NCBI GenBank assembly: GCA_934757845.1
Contig: CAKVLQ010000005.1
Location: 1-64,000 of the forward strand
Length of the DNA: 64,000 nucleotides
DNA from: an uncultured Clostridia bacterium
Lineage (GTDB): Bacteria; Bacillota; Clostridia; Christensenellales; UBA1242
Reading direction: 5' to 3'
Shown here in pieces: positions 43,361 through 52,456 of the stretch (its first letter is position 1; each line of letters begins with the position of its first letter). Under the pieces are notes generated by a model. The model was not told the origin of the DNA and made no database searches. It was given only the letters and a program-made list of their open reading frames with translations. Made by a program: the position numbers and the translations under genes.

Positions 43361-43393
43361 AAAAACGCAAATAGAAATCTATTTGCGTTTTTT
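43361..43393 (+). terminator. Intrinsic terminator
   Basis: AAAACGCAAATAG / CTATTTGCGTTTT stem, AAAT loop, T run. Confidence 0.92.
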
Positions 43394-43524
43394 ATTTTTT
43401 AAAATCTAAATTCTATTATTTAATTCTTAAATAAAATAAAAAATTGATAAAGATTTTAATTTCAAGTTTGCTAACATCAACTTGTTAATAAAAAAAATAT
43501 AAAATCATAAGGCGATAAAATTGA

Positions 43525-43553
43525 TTGACAAAAAAATATAAATAATCTAAAAT
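43525..43553 (+). promoter_or_regulatory. Promoter of the DUF975 gene (leaderless type)
   Basis: TTGACA (43525-43530), 17-base spacer, TAAAAT (43548-43553), six bases, then ATG 43560. Confidence 0.8.
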
Positions 43554-43559
43554 AAAATT

Positions 43560-44231
43560 ATGAGTATGGAAAGATATAATTTTTTTAAAACCGACAATGT
43601 TTTGTTTGACGAAACAAAAGAGGCACTTGTTGGAAACAAAGGGAGCAGTTTAACAGTTAATTTTGTATATTTTTTAAGCAAAGGTTGCTTTTTTACAGGT
43701 CTTGCACTTTTGATTGTTTTGCTTGCCAACCTTAATAACAGATTGTTTAATATGCCTTTATATGCAATTTTAATTGCCGGATTTTTGTTTGTTGCTCTTT
43801 TAACTTATGGTCCATTAAAAGTTTCTTCATGCAAAAATGCACTTAATATGATAAGAAACACAAAGCCAAGAGTTAAAGATGTTTGGTTTGGGTTCAAAAA
43901 CAAATATTTTAGAAATGTGTCTTATGGGCTTTGTTTGTTCTTTTCATATTTGTTTCATTTGATTTTATTAATTTTTCCATTTTTCCTAAAATATTTTTCA
44001 TATCAACTTTCTGGCTATGTTTTGGCTGACGATTTAGAAATTGGTGCTATTGGAGCACTAAAACAAAGCAAAATGCTAATGAAAGGTCATAGAAAATTTT
44101 ATTTAAAATTGTTTTTTAATTATTCTCCACAAATGCTTTTGTGTGTGCCAACCGCCTATATCTATTCACTATTTTTAAGACCTAAATTTGTAACTACCAT
44201 AGGCTGTTTATATCTTGATGTTCTTGAATAG
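43560..44231 (+). CDS. DUF975-type integral membrane protein
   Basis: 223 residues with four to five membrane helices. YQLSGYVLADDLEIGAIGALKQSKMLMKGHRKFYLKLFF matches the DUF975 signature (Y-x-L-x2-x-L-D-D...A...S-x2-x-M-x-G-x-K/R). The function is unknown. The start follows TTGACA-17-TAAAAT by six bases and there is no ribosome site. Confidence 0.8.
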   Translation: MSMERYNFFKTDNVLFDETKEALVGNKGSSLTVNFVYFLSKGCFFTGLALLIVLLANLNNRLFNMPLYAILIAGFLFVALLTYGPLKVSSCKNALNMIRNTKPRVKDVWFGFKNKYFRNVSYGLCLFFSYLFHLILLIFPFFLKYFSYQLSGYVLADDLEIGAIGALKQSKMLMKGHRKFYLKLFFNYSPQMLLCVPTAYIYSLFLRPKFVTTIGCLYLDVLE

Positions 44232-44252
44232 AAACTAATTTCATATTTATTT

Positions 44253-44292
44253 TAAAACCTGCTTTTATTTTAAATTAAAAACAGGTTTTTTT
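44253..44292. terminator. Bidirectional terminator
   Basis: AAAACCTG / CAGGTTTT stem with a long loop, between convergent genes. Confidence 0.75.
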
Positions 44293-45016
44293 ATTTAAAC
44301 AAACTTATAATAGCGTCACTAAAATTTATGTTAGACAAATATTTTGAAACCAAATTATTAACAAAATTATATATTGGTTTTGCTATGCTTGAATTTGCAA
44401 ATGTTGTGTCTAAAAAGTTAGAAACAGCAGGAAGAGATTGAAACATATTTATCACAACAAAAATTGCAAAAACAATAACTGCACCTTTCAAAATTCCAAA
44501 CAACATTCCCAAAAATCTGTCGATAAATGAAAGTGAACTTGAATGTTGTTTTAACTTTCCAAATAGTTTTGAAATTAACAAAAGAATAAGTTTTATCAAA
44601 ATATATGCAACAATCAAACATATTGCCATCAAAATCAAACTTCCAGCACCCGTGCTTATGTTTGAAACAACATTAGATTTATCAAGATATGTGGTTTCAG
44701 GTTTCACAAAAAAGTTCATGGCGATTTTAAGTAACCCACTAGCACTGCATTTTTCTGCCATAATTTGACTTCCTGTTAAATTTGAAAAATCGGCAAAAAA
44801 TCCGCCAATTTGATTTGAAATTGAATTTGCAAGTTTTGGGATAATATTAAACCAATTATTGATAAGGTTAGAAAGCGGTTTTGCCAAAAAAAATGATGCG
44901 GTTAATGACAAAGCACTTGAAAAGAATGATATTAAACTGTTAACAAACCCTTTGCAAAAGCCGATTAAAGAGATAAGAAGCAAAAATACAAGAACAATAA
45001 TGTCAAGAATATTCAT
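44291..45016 (-). CDS. cvpA: CvpA-family membrane protein
   Basis: 241 residues. The N-terminus NILDIIVLVFLLLISLIGFCKGFVNSLISFFSSALSL and later SFIDRFLGMLFGILKGAVIVFAIFVVI are characteristic of CvpA (colicin V production accessory) proteins: four membrane helices with a G-x2-x-G pattern. Its role in Firmicutes is poorly known and is linked to envelope processes. AAGGAG ribosome site. Divergent from the YyaC-like gene. Confidence 0.88.
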   Translation of the reverse strand: MNILDIIVLVFLLLISLIGFCKGFVNSLISFFSSALSLTASFFLAKPLSNLINNWFNIIPKLANSISNQIGGFFADFSNLTGSQIMAEKCSASGLLKIAMNFFVKPETTYLDKSNVVSNISTGAGSLILMAICLIVAYILIKLILLLISKLFGKLKQHSSSLSFIDRFLGMLFGILKGAVIVFAIFVVINMFQSLPAVSNFLDTTFANSSIAKPIYNFVNNLVSKYLSNINFSDAIISLFK

Positions 45017-45087
45017 TTTCTATCTCCTTATTAATATTTTATTTTTAATAAATAATTTACAATATTGCAAAAAAAATAATTAAATTA

Positions 45088-45116
45088 TTGATATTAAATT
45101 AATAATAACATAATAT
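45088..45116 (+). promoter_or_regulatory. Promoter of the YyaC-like gene
   Basis: TTGATA, 17-base spacer, TAATAT. The leader of about 27 bases has no ribosome site. Confidence 0.55.
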
Positions 45117-45149
45117 GACAATAAATTCAAATAATAAACTCAAAAAAAT

Positions 45150-45653
45150 GTGAAGAATTTGCAAAAATTGTTAACAATTATTTTAATGTTTAAATTTAAT
45201 TTATATAATCTTGAAAATTTTGATTTGCTTGAAAATTTGTTTTTGCTAGGAGATAATAGCGATGTTGTTTTTTTGTGTTTGGGAACAAAAAAATATTTTA
45301 ATGATAGTTTTGGGGTTTTGATGGGGGACGAACTTAAAAACATAAAAGTTATAAGTTTTGGAAGTTCAAAGCGAGAAGTTAACGGCACAAATTTTTTAAA
45401 GGTTTATGACTTTATCAGGCAAAAATATAAAAATTCCAAAATTGTTTTGATTGATAGTGTATTCTCGGGTGAAAAAAATTCGCCCATTTTGATTTATCAA
45501 AACTATGGCACAATTCCTGCTGGAATATGCAACAATAAAAGAATAGGAGATGAGAGCATTTTGTTTAATTCTTTTTCATATATTAAAAAAGATATTATCG
45601 AAAAAGTTGTAAAAATGCTGACGAATATGATTAAAAAATGTGTTAAAAATTAA
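45150..45653 (+). CDS. yyaC: YyaC/DUF1256 sporulation-type protein
   Basis: 167 residues from GTG 45150; ATG 45186 is an alternative start. VVFLCLGTKKYFNDSFGVLMGDELKN, KNSKIVLIDSVFSGEKNSPILIYQNYGTIPAGICNNKRIGDESIL fit DUF1256, a family related to the GPR spore protease fold and common in spore formers. Some usual residues of the family are changed (VFLCLGTKK where IGTD is expected). With the collagen-like protein it hints at present or past sporulation, but no core spore gene is in the window. Confidence 0.8.
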   Translation: MKNLQKLLTIILMFKFNLYNLENFDLLENLFLLGDNSDVVFLCLGTKKYFNDSFGVLMGDELKNIKVISFGSSKREVNGTNFLKVYDFIRQKYKNSKIVLIDSVFSGEKNSPILIYQNYGTIPAGICNNKRIGDESILFNSFSYIKKDIIEKVVKMLTNMIKKCVKN

Positions 45654-45721
45654 AAAAAATGTTTTTTTCATTTTGCTTAAAATCTTTTTTATGATAAACT
45701 AATGTGATAGGAGAAAATTAT

Positions 45722-47905
45722 ATGACCGAAAAACCAAAAAAACAGACTAATTGGATATTTTATGCAATTATTTTATGCTTAATTGCGTTTGTAGTGTTCT
45801 TAAGTTTTAAAGGACCAAATATTAAAGAAATAAAATATAACGATTTCACTTCACAGGTTGAAAGTGGCGAAAAGGTTGTTAGCGACATAAAAATTGTTGG
45901 TTCAACAGTTTATGTTAGATATGAAGGAAGCAAAATAACTGACGAAAAGTTTGCAAAAGACAATATTGGTGATGTTTATTTTGTTGTAAGCACCAATGCG
46001 GGAATGTCAAAACTTGAAGATTTTGTTCAAAACTATAATAATGGCGAACTTCCAAGTCAAGGCGGGGTTGCACCAGAAGTTAGCAAACAAATCAAAAAAT
46101 CTTATGGCGTTGTTCAAGAAAGTGTTATTTCAAAACTTCTTCCATATTTGTCAATAGGAATTATGCTTGTTATTGCATTTTTGATTGTAAAATCGGTTTT
46201 AGATGCAAACAGCAAAAATATGGCTTTTGGAAAAAGCAGAGCAAGAAATGTTGAACGAAGCAAAGTTAAATTTGCCGATGTTGCAGGAAGCGAAGAAGAA
46301 AAAGAAGAACTAAAAGAAATTGTTGACTTTTTGAAAAATCCACGAAAATACACCGAACTTGGTGCAAGAATTCCAAAAGGAGTTTTGCTTGTTGGTCCTC
46401 CAGGAACAGGAAAGACCTTGCTTGCAAAAGCAATAGCGGGAGAATGTAATGCCCCATTCTTCTCAATTTCGGGTTCAGATTTTGTTGAAATGTATGTTGG
46501 TGTTGGTGCAAGCCGTGTTAGAGATTTGTTTGACCAGGCAAAGAGAAGTGCTCCGTGCATTGTGTTTATAGACGAAATTGATGCGGTTGGGCGTCAGCGT
46601 GGTGCTGGTCTTGGTGGCGGAAACGATGAACGAGAACAAACTTTAAATCAACTTCTTGTTCAAATGGACGGATTTGAAGCCAATGAAGGAATTATTGTTA
46701 TTGCTGCAACAAACAGACCTGATGTTTTAGACCCAGCATTGTTAAGACCAGGCAGATTTGACAGACAAGTTTATATAAATATGCCAGATGTTAAAGGCAG
46801 AGAAAAAATATTGCAAGTTCACGCACGAAACAAAAAATTTGCTGACGATGTTGATTTGGAAAACATTGCAAAATTAACAACAGGTTTTAGTGGTGCTGAC
46901 CTTGAAAATTTATTAAACGAAGCCGCAATTTTGGCAGGCAGAGATAATCGTGTTAAAATTAACATGATAGACATTCAAGAAGCGGTTAACAAAGTTATTA
47001 TGGGTCCACAAAAGAAAAGTCGTGTTATGACCGAGCGTGATCGAGAAATAACCGCTATTCATGAAAGTGGGCACGCAATTTTGCACCGAGTTTTGAAATA
47101 TTGTGATGGTGTTCAAGAAGTTTCAATCATTCCAAGAGGGCTTGCTGGTGGTTATACATTATCAAGACCTGACACTGACGATAACTATGCAACTTACAAC
47201 AAACTAAACGATATGATTGCTTCGTTTATGGGTGGACGAGTTGCCGAAGGAATTAAGTTTGGCGACATAACAACTGGTGCGTCAAATGATATTGAACAAG
47301 CAACAAAAATTGCCAGAAAAATGGTAACTGAATTTGGTATGAGTGCCGACCTTAAATTTATTAACCTTGGTTCTTCAACCGAAGTGTTCATTGGCAGAGA
47401 TTATCAAAATCAAGTTATGTATTCTGATGACACAGCCAAAAAAATTGACGAAGAAGTTTTGAAAATTTTAAACTATAACTATGACCGAGTTGAAAAGATT
47501 TTGAAAGAAAACTGGGATAAAGTTGAAAGTTTGGCTAGTTTGCTTCTTCAAAAGAATGTTGCATACAAAGAAGAACTTGATGCAATTATGCAAGGCAAAA
47601 GTGTTAAACAAATTATCATTAACATGAATAGACGAGAAAACAAGAAAAAACGCCAACAACAAAAAGAAAGAGAAGAAAAAATAATTCAAGAGCAAAAAAG
47701 GCTTGAAGAAATTAAACTTCGAACATTGGAAGCGTTGAAACAAGAAGGATTGATTGTTGAAAAAGAAATTAAAAATAATGAAAACAAAAAAGAGATAATC
47801 AAACCTGAAACTGAAAAATCAAAAACTGAAAAAGATTATTCAAAAACTTTGAAAGTTGAAAATGATATTGAAGTTGATAATAAAAACAAACCAAAAAATG
47901 ATTAA
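45722..47905 (+). CDS. ftsH: ATP-dependent zinc metalloprotease FtsH
   Basis: 727 residues from ATG 45722 behind TAGGAG; a GTG at 45704 lies before the site. Two membrane helices flank an outer domain (about 15-150). AAA module with Walker A GPPGTGKT from residue 225, Walker [16 protein letters not shown] and the SRH region [20 protein letters not shown]. Zinc site H447-ESGH. Long Lys/Glu-rich C-terminal tail of about 100 residues. It degrades membrane and regulatory proteins. The tilS-hpt genes often found upstream are absent. Confidence 0.97.
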   Translation: MTEKPKKQTNWIFYAIILCLIAFVVFLSFKGPNIKEIKYNDFTSQVESGEKVVSDIKIVGSTVYVRYEGSKITDEKFAKDNIGDVYFVVSTNAGMSKLEDFVQNYNNGELPSQGGVAPEVSKQIKKSYGVVQESVISKLLPYLSIGIMLVIAFLIVKSVLDANSKNMAFGKSRARNVERSKVKFADVAGSEEEKEELKEIVDFLKNPRKYTELGARIPKGVLLVGPPGTGKTLLAKAIAGECNAPFFSISGSDFVEMYVGVGASRVRDLFDQAKRSAPCIVFIDEIDAVGRQRGAGLGGGNDEREQTLNQLLVQMDGFEANEGIIVIAATNRPDVLDPALLRPGRFDRQVYINMPDVKGREKILQVHARNKKFADDVDLENIAKLTTGFSGADLENLLNEAAILAGRDNRVKINMIDIQEAVNKVIMGPQKKSRVMTERDREITAIHESGHAILHRVLKYCDGVQEVSIIPRGLAGGYTLSRPDTDDNYATYNKLNDMIASFMGGRVAEGIKFGDITTGASNDIEQATKIARKMVTEFGMSADLKFINLGSSTEVFIGRDYQNQVMYSDDTAKKIDEEVLKILNYNYDRVEKILKENWDKVESLASLLLQKNVAYKEELDAIMQGKSVKQIIINMNRRENKKKRQQQKEREEKIIQEQKRLEEIKLRTLEALKQEGLIVEKEIKNNENKKEIIKPETEKSKTEKDYSKTLKVENDIEVDNKNKPKND

Positions 47906-47910
47906 TTTTG

Positions 47911-47939
47911 TTGACTAAATAAAAAAAATTGCTTATACT
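47911..47939 (+). promoter_or_regulatory. Promoter
   Basis: TTGACT, 17-base spacer, TATACT, before the exported protein at 47960. Confidence 0.8.
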
Positions 47940-47959
47940 ATTATTTACTAGGAGATAAT

Positions 47960-48535
47960 ATGAAAAAAGTTTTATCAATCGTGGCTTTATGTTTAATAGG
48001 AATTTTGGCAGGAACAATTATTGTTTTATCTTGCGTTAACAAAGATTTTAATCTTAACCTTCAAAATCCTGATTTTGTTGAGGTTTGGATTAATTCGTCA
48101 ACAGACAGAAAAACCTTTGAAAAAGACGATAGTTATGCCGAAAACAAAGAAATATATAATGAAATTATGAATTTGTATAACGAAAGTTTTAAACAAAAAC
48201 TTATGAGTTCGCTTTTTAATGGAACTATTGGCGAAAAAGCCGTTATAAAAAATTGGGGATATAACAAAAGCACAACAAGTGTAACAAATAGTGGAACTTG
48301 GCTTGTGTTTGGTTATAATGACACTCAAACATTAAAAGTTAACGGAAAAGATTATACTGATAACACATCAAATTCAAAAAATTATAAAAAATTATATATT
48401 CAAGTTAAAAACAGTGATAATATGACAACATTTGATATTTATGTTCAAAAAGACGGCACTACAAATTCTTACTATTATTACACTGCAAGGGCTAAACAAG
48501 CAAACTTGTATAAATATCTTAACGAAAAAATATAA
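47960..48535 (+). CDS. Exported or lipoprotein-like protein of unknown function
   Basis: 191 residues. Signal MKKVLSIVALCLIGILAGTIIVLSC; Cys25 (VLSC) might be lipidated, though the box is not ideal. The mature part is Asn/Thr/Tyr-rich and beta-prone (NSGTWLVFGYNDTQTLKVNGKDY; KLYIQVKNSDNMTTFDIYVQ). No domain is recognised. TAGGAG ribosome site; a terminator follows. Confidence 0.75.
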   Translation: MKKVLSIVALCLIGILAGTIIVLSCVNKDFNLNLQNPDFVEVWINSSTDRKTFEKDDSYAENKEIYNEIMNLYNESFKQKLMSSLFNGTIGEKAVIKNWGYNKSTTSVTNSGTWLVFGYNDTQTLKVNGKDYTDNTSNSKNYKKLYIQVKNSDNMTTFDIYVQKDGTTNSYYYYTARAKQANLYKYLNEKI

Positions 48536-48544
48536 TTAATTAAA

Positions 48545-48578
48545 AAAATCAATGCAAAACTGTGTTGATTTTTTTTTA
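48545..48578 (+). terminator. Intrinsic terminator
   Basis: AAAATCAA / TTGATTTT stem with an imperfect upper part and T run; it overlaps the promoter region of nth. Confidence 0.7.
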
Positions 48579-48597
48579 TTTTTGATATAATTATTAT

Positions 48598-49227
48598 GTG
48601 AACGAAAAATGCGAAAATATTTTTGAATATCTTAAAAGTTTGTTTGGAAAACCAAAGTGTGAACTTGAATACAGTTCGGTTTTTGAACTTTTGGTGGCAG
48701 TTATTTTGTCTGCCCAGTGCACCGATAAACGAGTGAATATTGTAACCAAAGAATTGTTTAAAGAATATAAAACTCCACAAGACTATTTGAAATTATCAAA
48801 CGCTGAACTTGAACAAAAAATTCATTCTTGCGGATTTTATAAAAACAAAGCAAAAAGTATACTTTTGATGAGCAAAGACATTGTGGAGAAATTTAATGGC
48901 GAAGTTCCAAGCGATATTGAAAGTTTAACAGAACTTTCGGGCGTTGGAAGAAAAACAGCCAATGTGGTTTTAAGCGAAGGTTTCAAAAAGCCTGCTATTG
49001 CAGTTGACACTCATGTGTTTAGGGTGAGCCACCGACTTAAACTATCTAATGGAAACACACCAGAAAAAGTTGAAGCCGATTTGCAAAAGTTGTTTAACAA
49101 AAATTTGTGGAGTGATTTGCATCAATATTTGGTTTTGTTTGGAAGATATTATTGCAAAAGTCAAAAGCCACTTTGTAATGATTGTGGGCTAAAAAATTAT
49201 TGTAAGTTTTATAAGGAGAATTTTTAG
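48598..49227 (+). CDS. nth: Endonuclease III
   Basis: 209 residues from GTG. VILSAQCTDKRVN, helix-hairpin-helix LTELSGVGRKTANVVL with catalytic Lys119, VDTHVFRVSHRL with catalytic Asp137, and a 4Fe-4S loop C-x6-C-x2-C-x5-C (CKSQKPLCNDCGLKNYC). It removes oxidised pyrimidines. TGA-TATAAT (48586-48591) ends six bases before the GTG and there is no ribosome site. The stop is directly followed by obg. Confidence 0.96.
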   Translation: MNEKCENIFEYLKSLFGKPKCELEYSSVFELLVAVILSAQCTDKRVNIVTKELFKEYKTPQDYLKLSNAELEQKIHSCGFYKNKAKSILLMSKDIVEKFNGEVPSDIESLTELSGVGRKTANVVLSEGFKKPAIAVDTHVFRVSHRLKLSNGNTPEKVEADLQKLFNKNLWSDLHQYLVLFGRYYCKSQKPLCNDCGLKNYCKFYKENF

Positions 49228-50502
49228 ATGTTTGTTGACAAAACAAGAATATACATAAAAGCGGGAAATGGCGGTGATGGAAAGGTTAATTTTTATCGTG
49301 ATACTTTAACCATGCATGGAGGTCCTGACGGGGGCGATGGCGGAAAAGGTGGCGATATTGTGCTTTGTGGTGATGAAGGATTAAACAACCTTGTTGATTT
49401 TTATTATACAAAACACTATAAGGCAGAAAATGGAACAAATGGCGGAAGTAGCAATGCCTATGGAAAAAGCGGTGAAGATTTGGTTTTAAAAGTTCCTTGC
49501 GGAACGGTGGTTAGAGATGCTGAAACTGGAAAAGTTATTGCCGACATAACAAAACATGGTCAAAAACAAATTATTTTGCGTGGCGGACTTGGCGGAAGGG
49601 GAAACTCTAAATTTGCAAATTCAAGGCGTCAAAGTCCAACTTTCAGTGAAACAGGCGAAAAAACAAAAGAATATGCAATAGACCTTGAATTAAAAACGAT
49701 TGCCGATGTTGGTTTGATTGGCTTTCCAAGTGTTGGCAAAAGCAAAATTTTGAGTGTTTTGACAAGTGCAAAACCAAAAATTGCAGCATATCATTTCACA
49801 ACTTTGTCTCCAAATTTGGGTGTTGTAAAATATTATAACAATAGTTTTATTATTGCCGATATTCCGGGGATAATTGAAGGGGCAAGTGAAGGCAAAGGTC
49901 TTGGGCTTGAATTTTTGAAACATATTGAAAGAACACGAATTTTGCTTCACATAATTGATATTGCAGGGGTAGACGGCAGAGATCCAGTGGAAGATTTTGT
50001 TGTTATTAACTCGGAACTTAAAAAATATAATCAAGAAGTGGCAAATGCTCCACAAATTATTGTTTTAAACAAAATGGATTTGATTTTTGACGACCAGCAA
50101 AAAGCAAAAGTTGAAGAATTTAAAAACAAATATGGAAAAGATTATAAAATTATTGAATTTTCGGCAGCAACAAGGCAAGGTGTTGACGAACTTTTGAATG
50201 CGGTGATTAATGAAATCTCAAAACTTCCACCAAAAGAAATTGAACCTGTTGAAGTTTATGAACTTGACAAGCGAGATTACACATCGGTTGATATTTCAAG
50301 AGATGACGAAGGAAGATTTGTTGTTAGTGGCGGATTGATTGATAAAATGAGCAGGGGAATTATTTTGTCAGACCCAGAGAGTTTTGCTTATTTTCAACGA
50401 AGGCTTAAACAAAACGGAATTATTGACAAACTTTTGGAAAAAGGTCTTAAAGAAGGCGACACAGTTAAAATTGGCGTGTATGAATTTGAATATTTTGAAT
50501 AA
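49228..50502 (+). CDS. obg: GTPase Obg/CgtA
   Basis: 424 residues. N-terminal Gly-rich Obg fold (MFVDKTRIYIKAGNGGDGKVNFYRD...GGPDGGDGGKGGD), G domain with GFPSVGKSK, switch region FTTLSPNLGV, DIPGIIEGA, NKMD and a C-terminal OCT domain (DYTSVDISRDDEGRFVVSGGLIDKM). It is an essential GTPase in ribosome assembly and stress control. AAGGAG lies in the end of nth and the ATG abuts the nth stop. Confidence 0.97.
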   Translation: MFVDKTRIYIKAGNGGDGKVNFYRDTLTMHGGPDGGDGGKGGDIVLCGDEGLNNLVDFYYTKHYKAENGTNGGSSNAYGKSGEDLVLKVPCGTVVRDAETGKVIADITKHGQKQIILRGGLGGRGNSKFANSRRQSPTFSETGEKTKEYAIDLELKTIADVGLIGFPSVGKSKILSVLTSAKPKIAAYHFTTLSPNLGVVKYYNNSFIIADIPGIIEGASEGKGLGLEFLKHIERTRILLHIIDIAGVDGRDPVEDFVVINSELKKYNQEVANAPQIIVLNKMDLIFDDQQKAKVEEFKNKYGKDYKIIEFSAATRQGVDELLNAVINEISKLPPKEIEPVEVYELDKRDYTSVDISRDDEGRFVVSGGLIDKMSRGIILSDPESFAYFQRRLKQNGIIDKLLEKGLKEGDTVKIGVYEFEYFE

Positions 50503-50526
50503 AATGGCTGAATTGGCCATTTTTTT
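50501..50526 (+). terminator. Terminator after obg
   Basis: AAAATGGC / GCCATTTT stem plus T run. Confidence 0.88.
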
Positions 50527-50531
50527 ATATC

Positions 50532-50570
50532 TTGACATTAATATTAAAAAGGTGTATAGTGATTATACAC
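50532..50570 (+). promoter_or_regulatory. Promoter with operator-like dyad over the -10
   Basis: TTGACA (50532-50537), 17-base spacer, TATAGT (50555-50560). The dyad GTGTATA (50552-50558) / TATACAC (50564-50570) covers the -10 and the start point, a layout suited to a repressor; a T run after it could also make it a weak terminator. Confidence 0.7.
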
Positions 50571-50629
50571 ATTTTTTTATTATTAATATAATAAAATAAC
50601 AATAAAATTAACAGCAAAAGGAGTTTTAA

Positions 50630-52252
50630 ATGACATTTCTTTATTCGGGTCTTAACAATTTTTATGCGTCTTTAAGCGACACTTCAACAATTTTATTGTC
50701 GCTTGCCATAATTCTTTTTGCGGGCTTTGGAGTTTCAAGACTGACAAAACTTTTAAAACTTCCAAATGTGAGTGGTTATATTATCGCAGGCATTTTGATT
50801 GGACCTTTTGTTTTAAAACTTGTTCCTGAAAATGTTATAACTTCAATGGGATTTGTGTCGGACATTGCTCTTGCGTTTATTGCTTTTGGTGTTGGAAAGT
50901 TTTTTAAAAAAGATATTTTGAAACAAACTGGCGGGAAAGTTATTGTTATAACAATTCTTGAAGCCTTGCTTGCAGGAATATTGGTTACACTTTCAATGAA
51001 ATTAATTTTCAACTTGTCTTGGAATTTTTCGTTAATTTTGGGTGCAATAGCAACGGCAACAGCACCAGCAAGCACTATGATGACAATAAATCAATATAAA
51101 GCAAAAGGTGATTTTGTTAACACCCTTTTGCAAGTTGTTGCTCTTGACGATGTTGTTTGTTTGCTTGCGTTCAGTTTGGCAACTGCATTAATTTCGGGTG
51201 CAGAAACAGGAAGTGCAAATGCTCTTAACATTATTCTTCCAATAATATATAACCTTGCTTCAATAATTGTTGGCTTTGTTTTTGGTTTTGTTTTAAGCAA
51301 ATTAGTGGCAAAAAGGGGTCAAAATAACCGATTAATCATTGTGGTGGCAATGTTGCTTACCTTGGCGGGTTTGTGCGGAATTGTTAATGTTTCTCCGCTT
51401 TTAGGGTGCATGGTGTTTGGTGCAACATATATAAATTTAACAAACGATAAAGAACTTTACACAAACATAAGCAATTTCACGCCACCAATCATGGCAATTT
51501 TCTTTGTTGTTAGTGGAATGAATTTGAACTTAAATTCGTTTGCGGTTGCGGGTGTGATTGGAATAACTTATTTTATTATAAGAATTGTTGGAAAATATTT
51601 TGGTGCTTATTTTGGCTGTTTGATAACCAAAAAAGACAAAAAAACTCGAAACTATTTGGGGCTAGCGTTAATTCCGCAAGCGGGTGTTGCGATAGGTTTA
51701 GCGTTTTTGGGGCAACGATTGCTTCCACAAGATATGGGCGATTTACTTATAACAATAATTTTGTCATCTTCTGTGATGTATGAGTTGATTGGTCCTGCGT
51801 GTGCAAAAGCATCATTATTTTTGTCAGGAACGATTAAAAGTGATAAAAGCAAAAAACATAAGCAAAAAGATATTGAGCCTAGTCAAGAAAATTATGTGCC
51901 TAATAAACAGTGCGAGAATGCTGAAAATGATATTTTGGACCTTGGCAAAAAAACGGACGCCGACTTTTTGCTTCAAGGAATTGATGAAGGCGAGCACAAC
52001 AATGAATGTTGCGTTGAGTGTAAAGAACTTAATATTATAAATATCGAAACAGATGATACGATTAAAAATGAAAATACCAACCCAGCAAACAACGATAAAA
52101 GTGAAAGTTTAGATTTAAAAATTAAAGAAGAAAACCAAAAACAAATTACAAAAGATATTGAAGATAAACTTAACTTAAATGACAATAACCAAACATTTGA
52201 TTTTAACAATGAAGAAAATGTTGAAGAAATTGATAAAAAAGGAGATAAATAA
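50630..52252 (+). CDS. Cation:proton antiporter, CPA2 (KefB/NapA-like)
   Basis: 540 residues. About twelve membrane helices in the first 400: LPNVSGYIIAGILIGPFVL, LAFIAFGVGKFFKK, LGAIATATAPASTMMTINQYKAKG, VVALDDVVCLLAFSLATAL, SPLLGCMVFGATYINL, NYLGLALIPQAGVAIGLAFLGQRLL. The ALDD motif holds the acidic transport residues. Residues 410-540 are an acidic Asn/Asp/Glu-rich cytoplasmic tail with a short Cys-rich patch (NNECCVECKEL) and no TrkA-N domain. It is probably Na+ or K+/H+ exchange. AAAGGAG ribosome site. Confidence 0.88.
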   Translation: MTFLYSGLNNFYASLSDTSTILLSLAIILFAGFGVSRLTKLLKLPNVSGYIIAGILIGPFVLKLVPENVITSMGFVSDIALAFIAFGVGKFFKKDILKQTGGKVIVITILEALLAGILVTLSMKLIFNLSWNFSLILGAIATATAPASTMMTINQYKAKGDFVNTLLQVVALDDVVCLLAFSLATALISGAETGSANALNIILPIIYNLASIIVGFVFGFVLSKLVAKRGQNNRLIIVVAMLLTLAGLCGIVNVSPLLGCMVFGATYINLTNDKELYTNISNFTPPIMAIFFVVSGMNLNLNSFAVAGVIGITYFIIRIVGKYFGAYFGCLITKKDKKTRNYLGLALIPQAGVAIGLAFLGQRLLPQDMGDLLITIILSSSVMYELIGPACAKASLFLSGTIKSDKSKKHKQKDIEPSQENYVPNKQCENAENDILDLGKKTDADFLLQGIDEGEHNNECCVECKELNIINIETDDTIKNENTNPANNDKSESLDLKIKEENQKQITKDIEDKLNLNDNNQTFDFNNEENVEEIDKKGDK

Positions 52253-52310
52253 AAATACCATAAAAAATAATATTAATTAAATTTATTGTTTTAAAAAAAT
52301 CTTAATTTTT

Positions 52311-52340
52311 AAAAAAGTGGCAAAAATATGCCACTTTTTT
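52311..52340 (+). terminator. Intrinsic terminator
   Basis: AAAAAAGTGGCA / TGCCACTTTTTT stem plus T run. Confidence 0.9.
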
Positions 52341-52456
52341 GTTATTTTGTTATGATTTTGCTTTTGAATTATCAAAATATTTAATTAAATTCATGACAAT
52401 TTTTTTGTCTAAAGATATTTTTTAAGAATGAAATTTAATGTAAAACATGATTAAAT

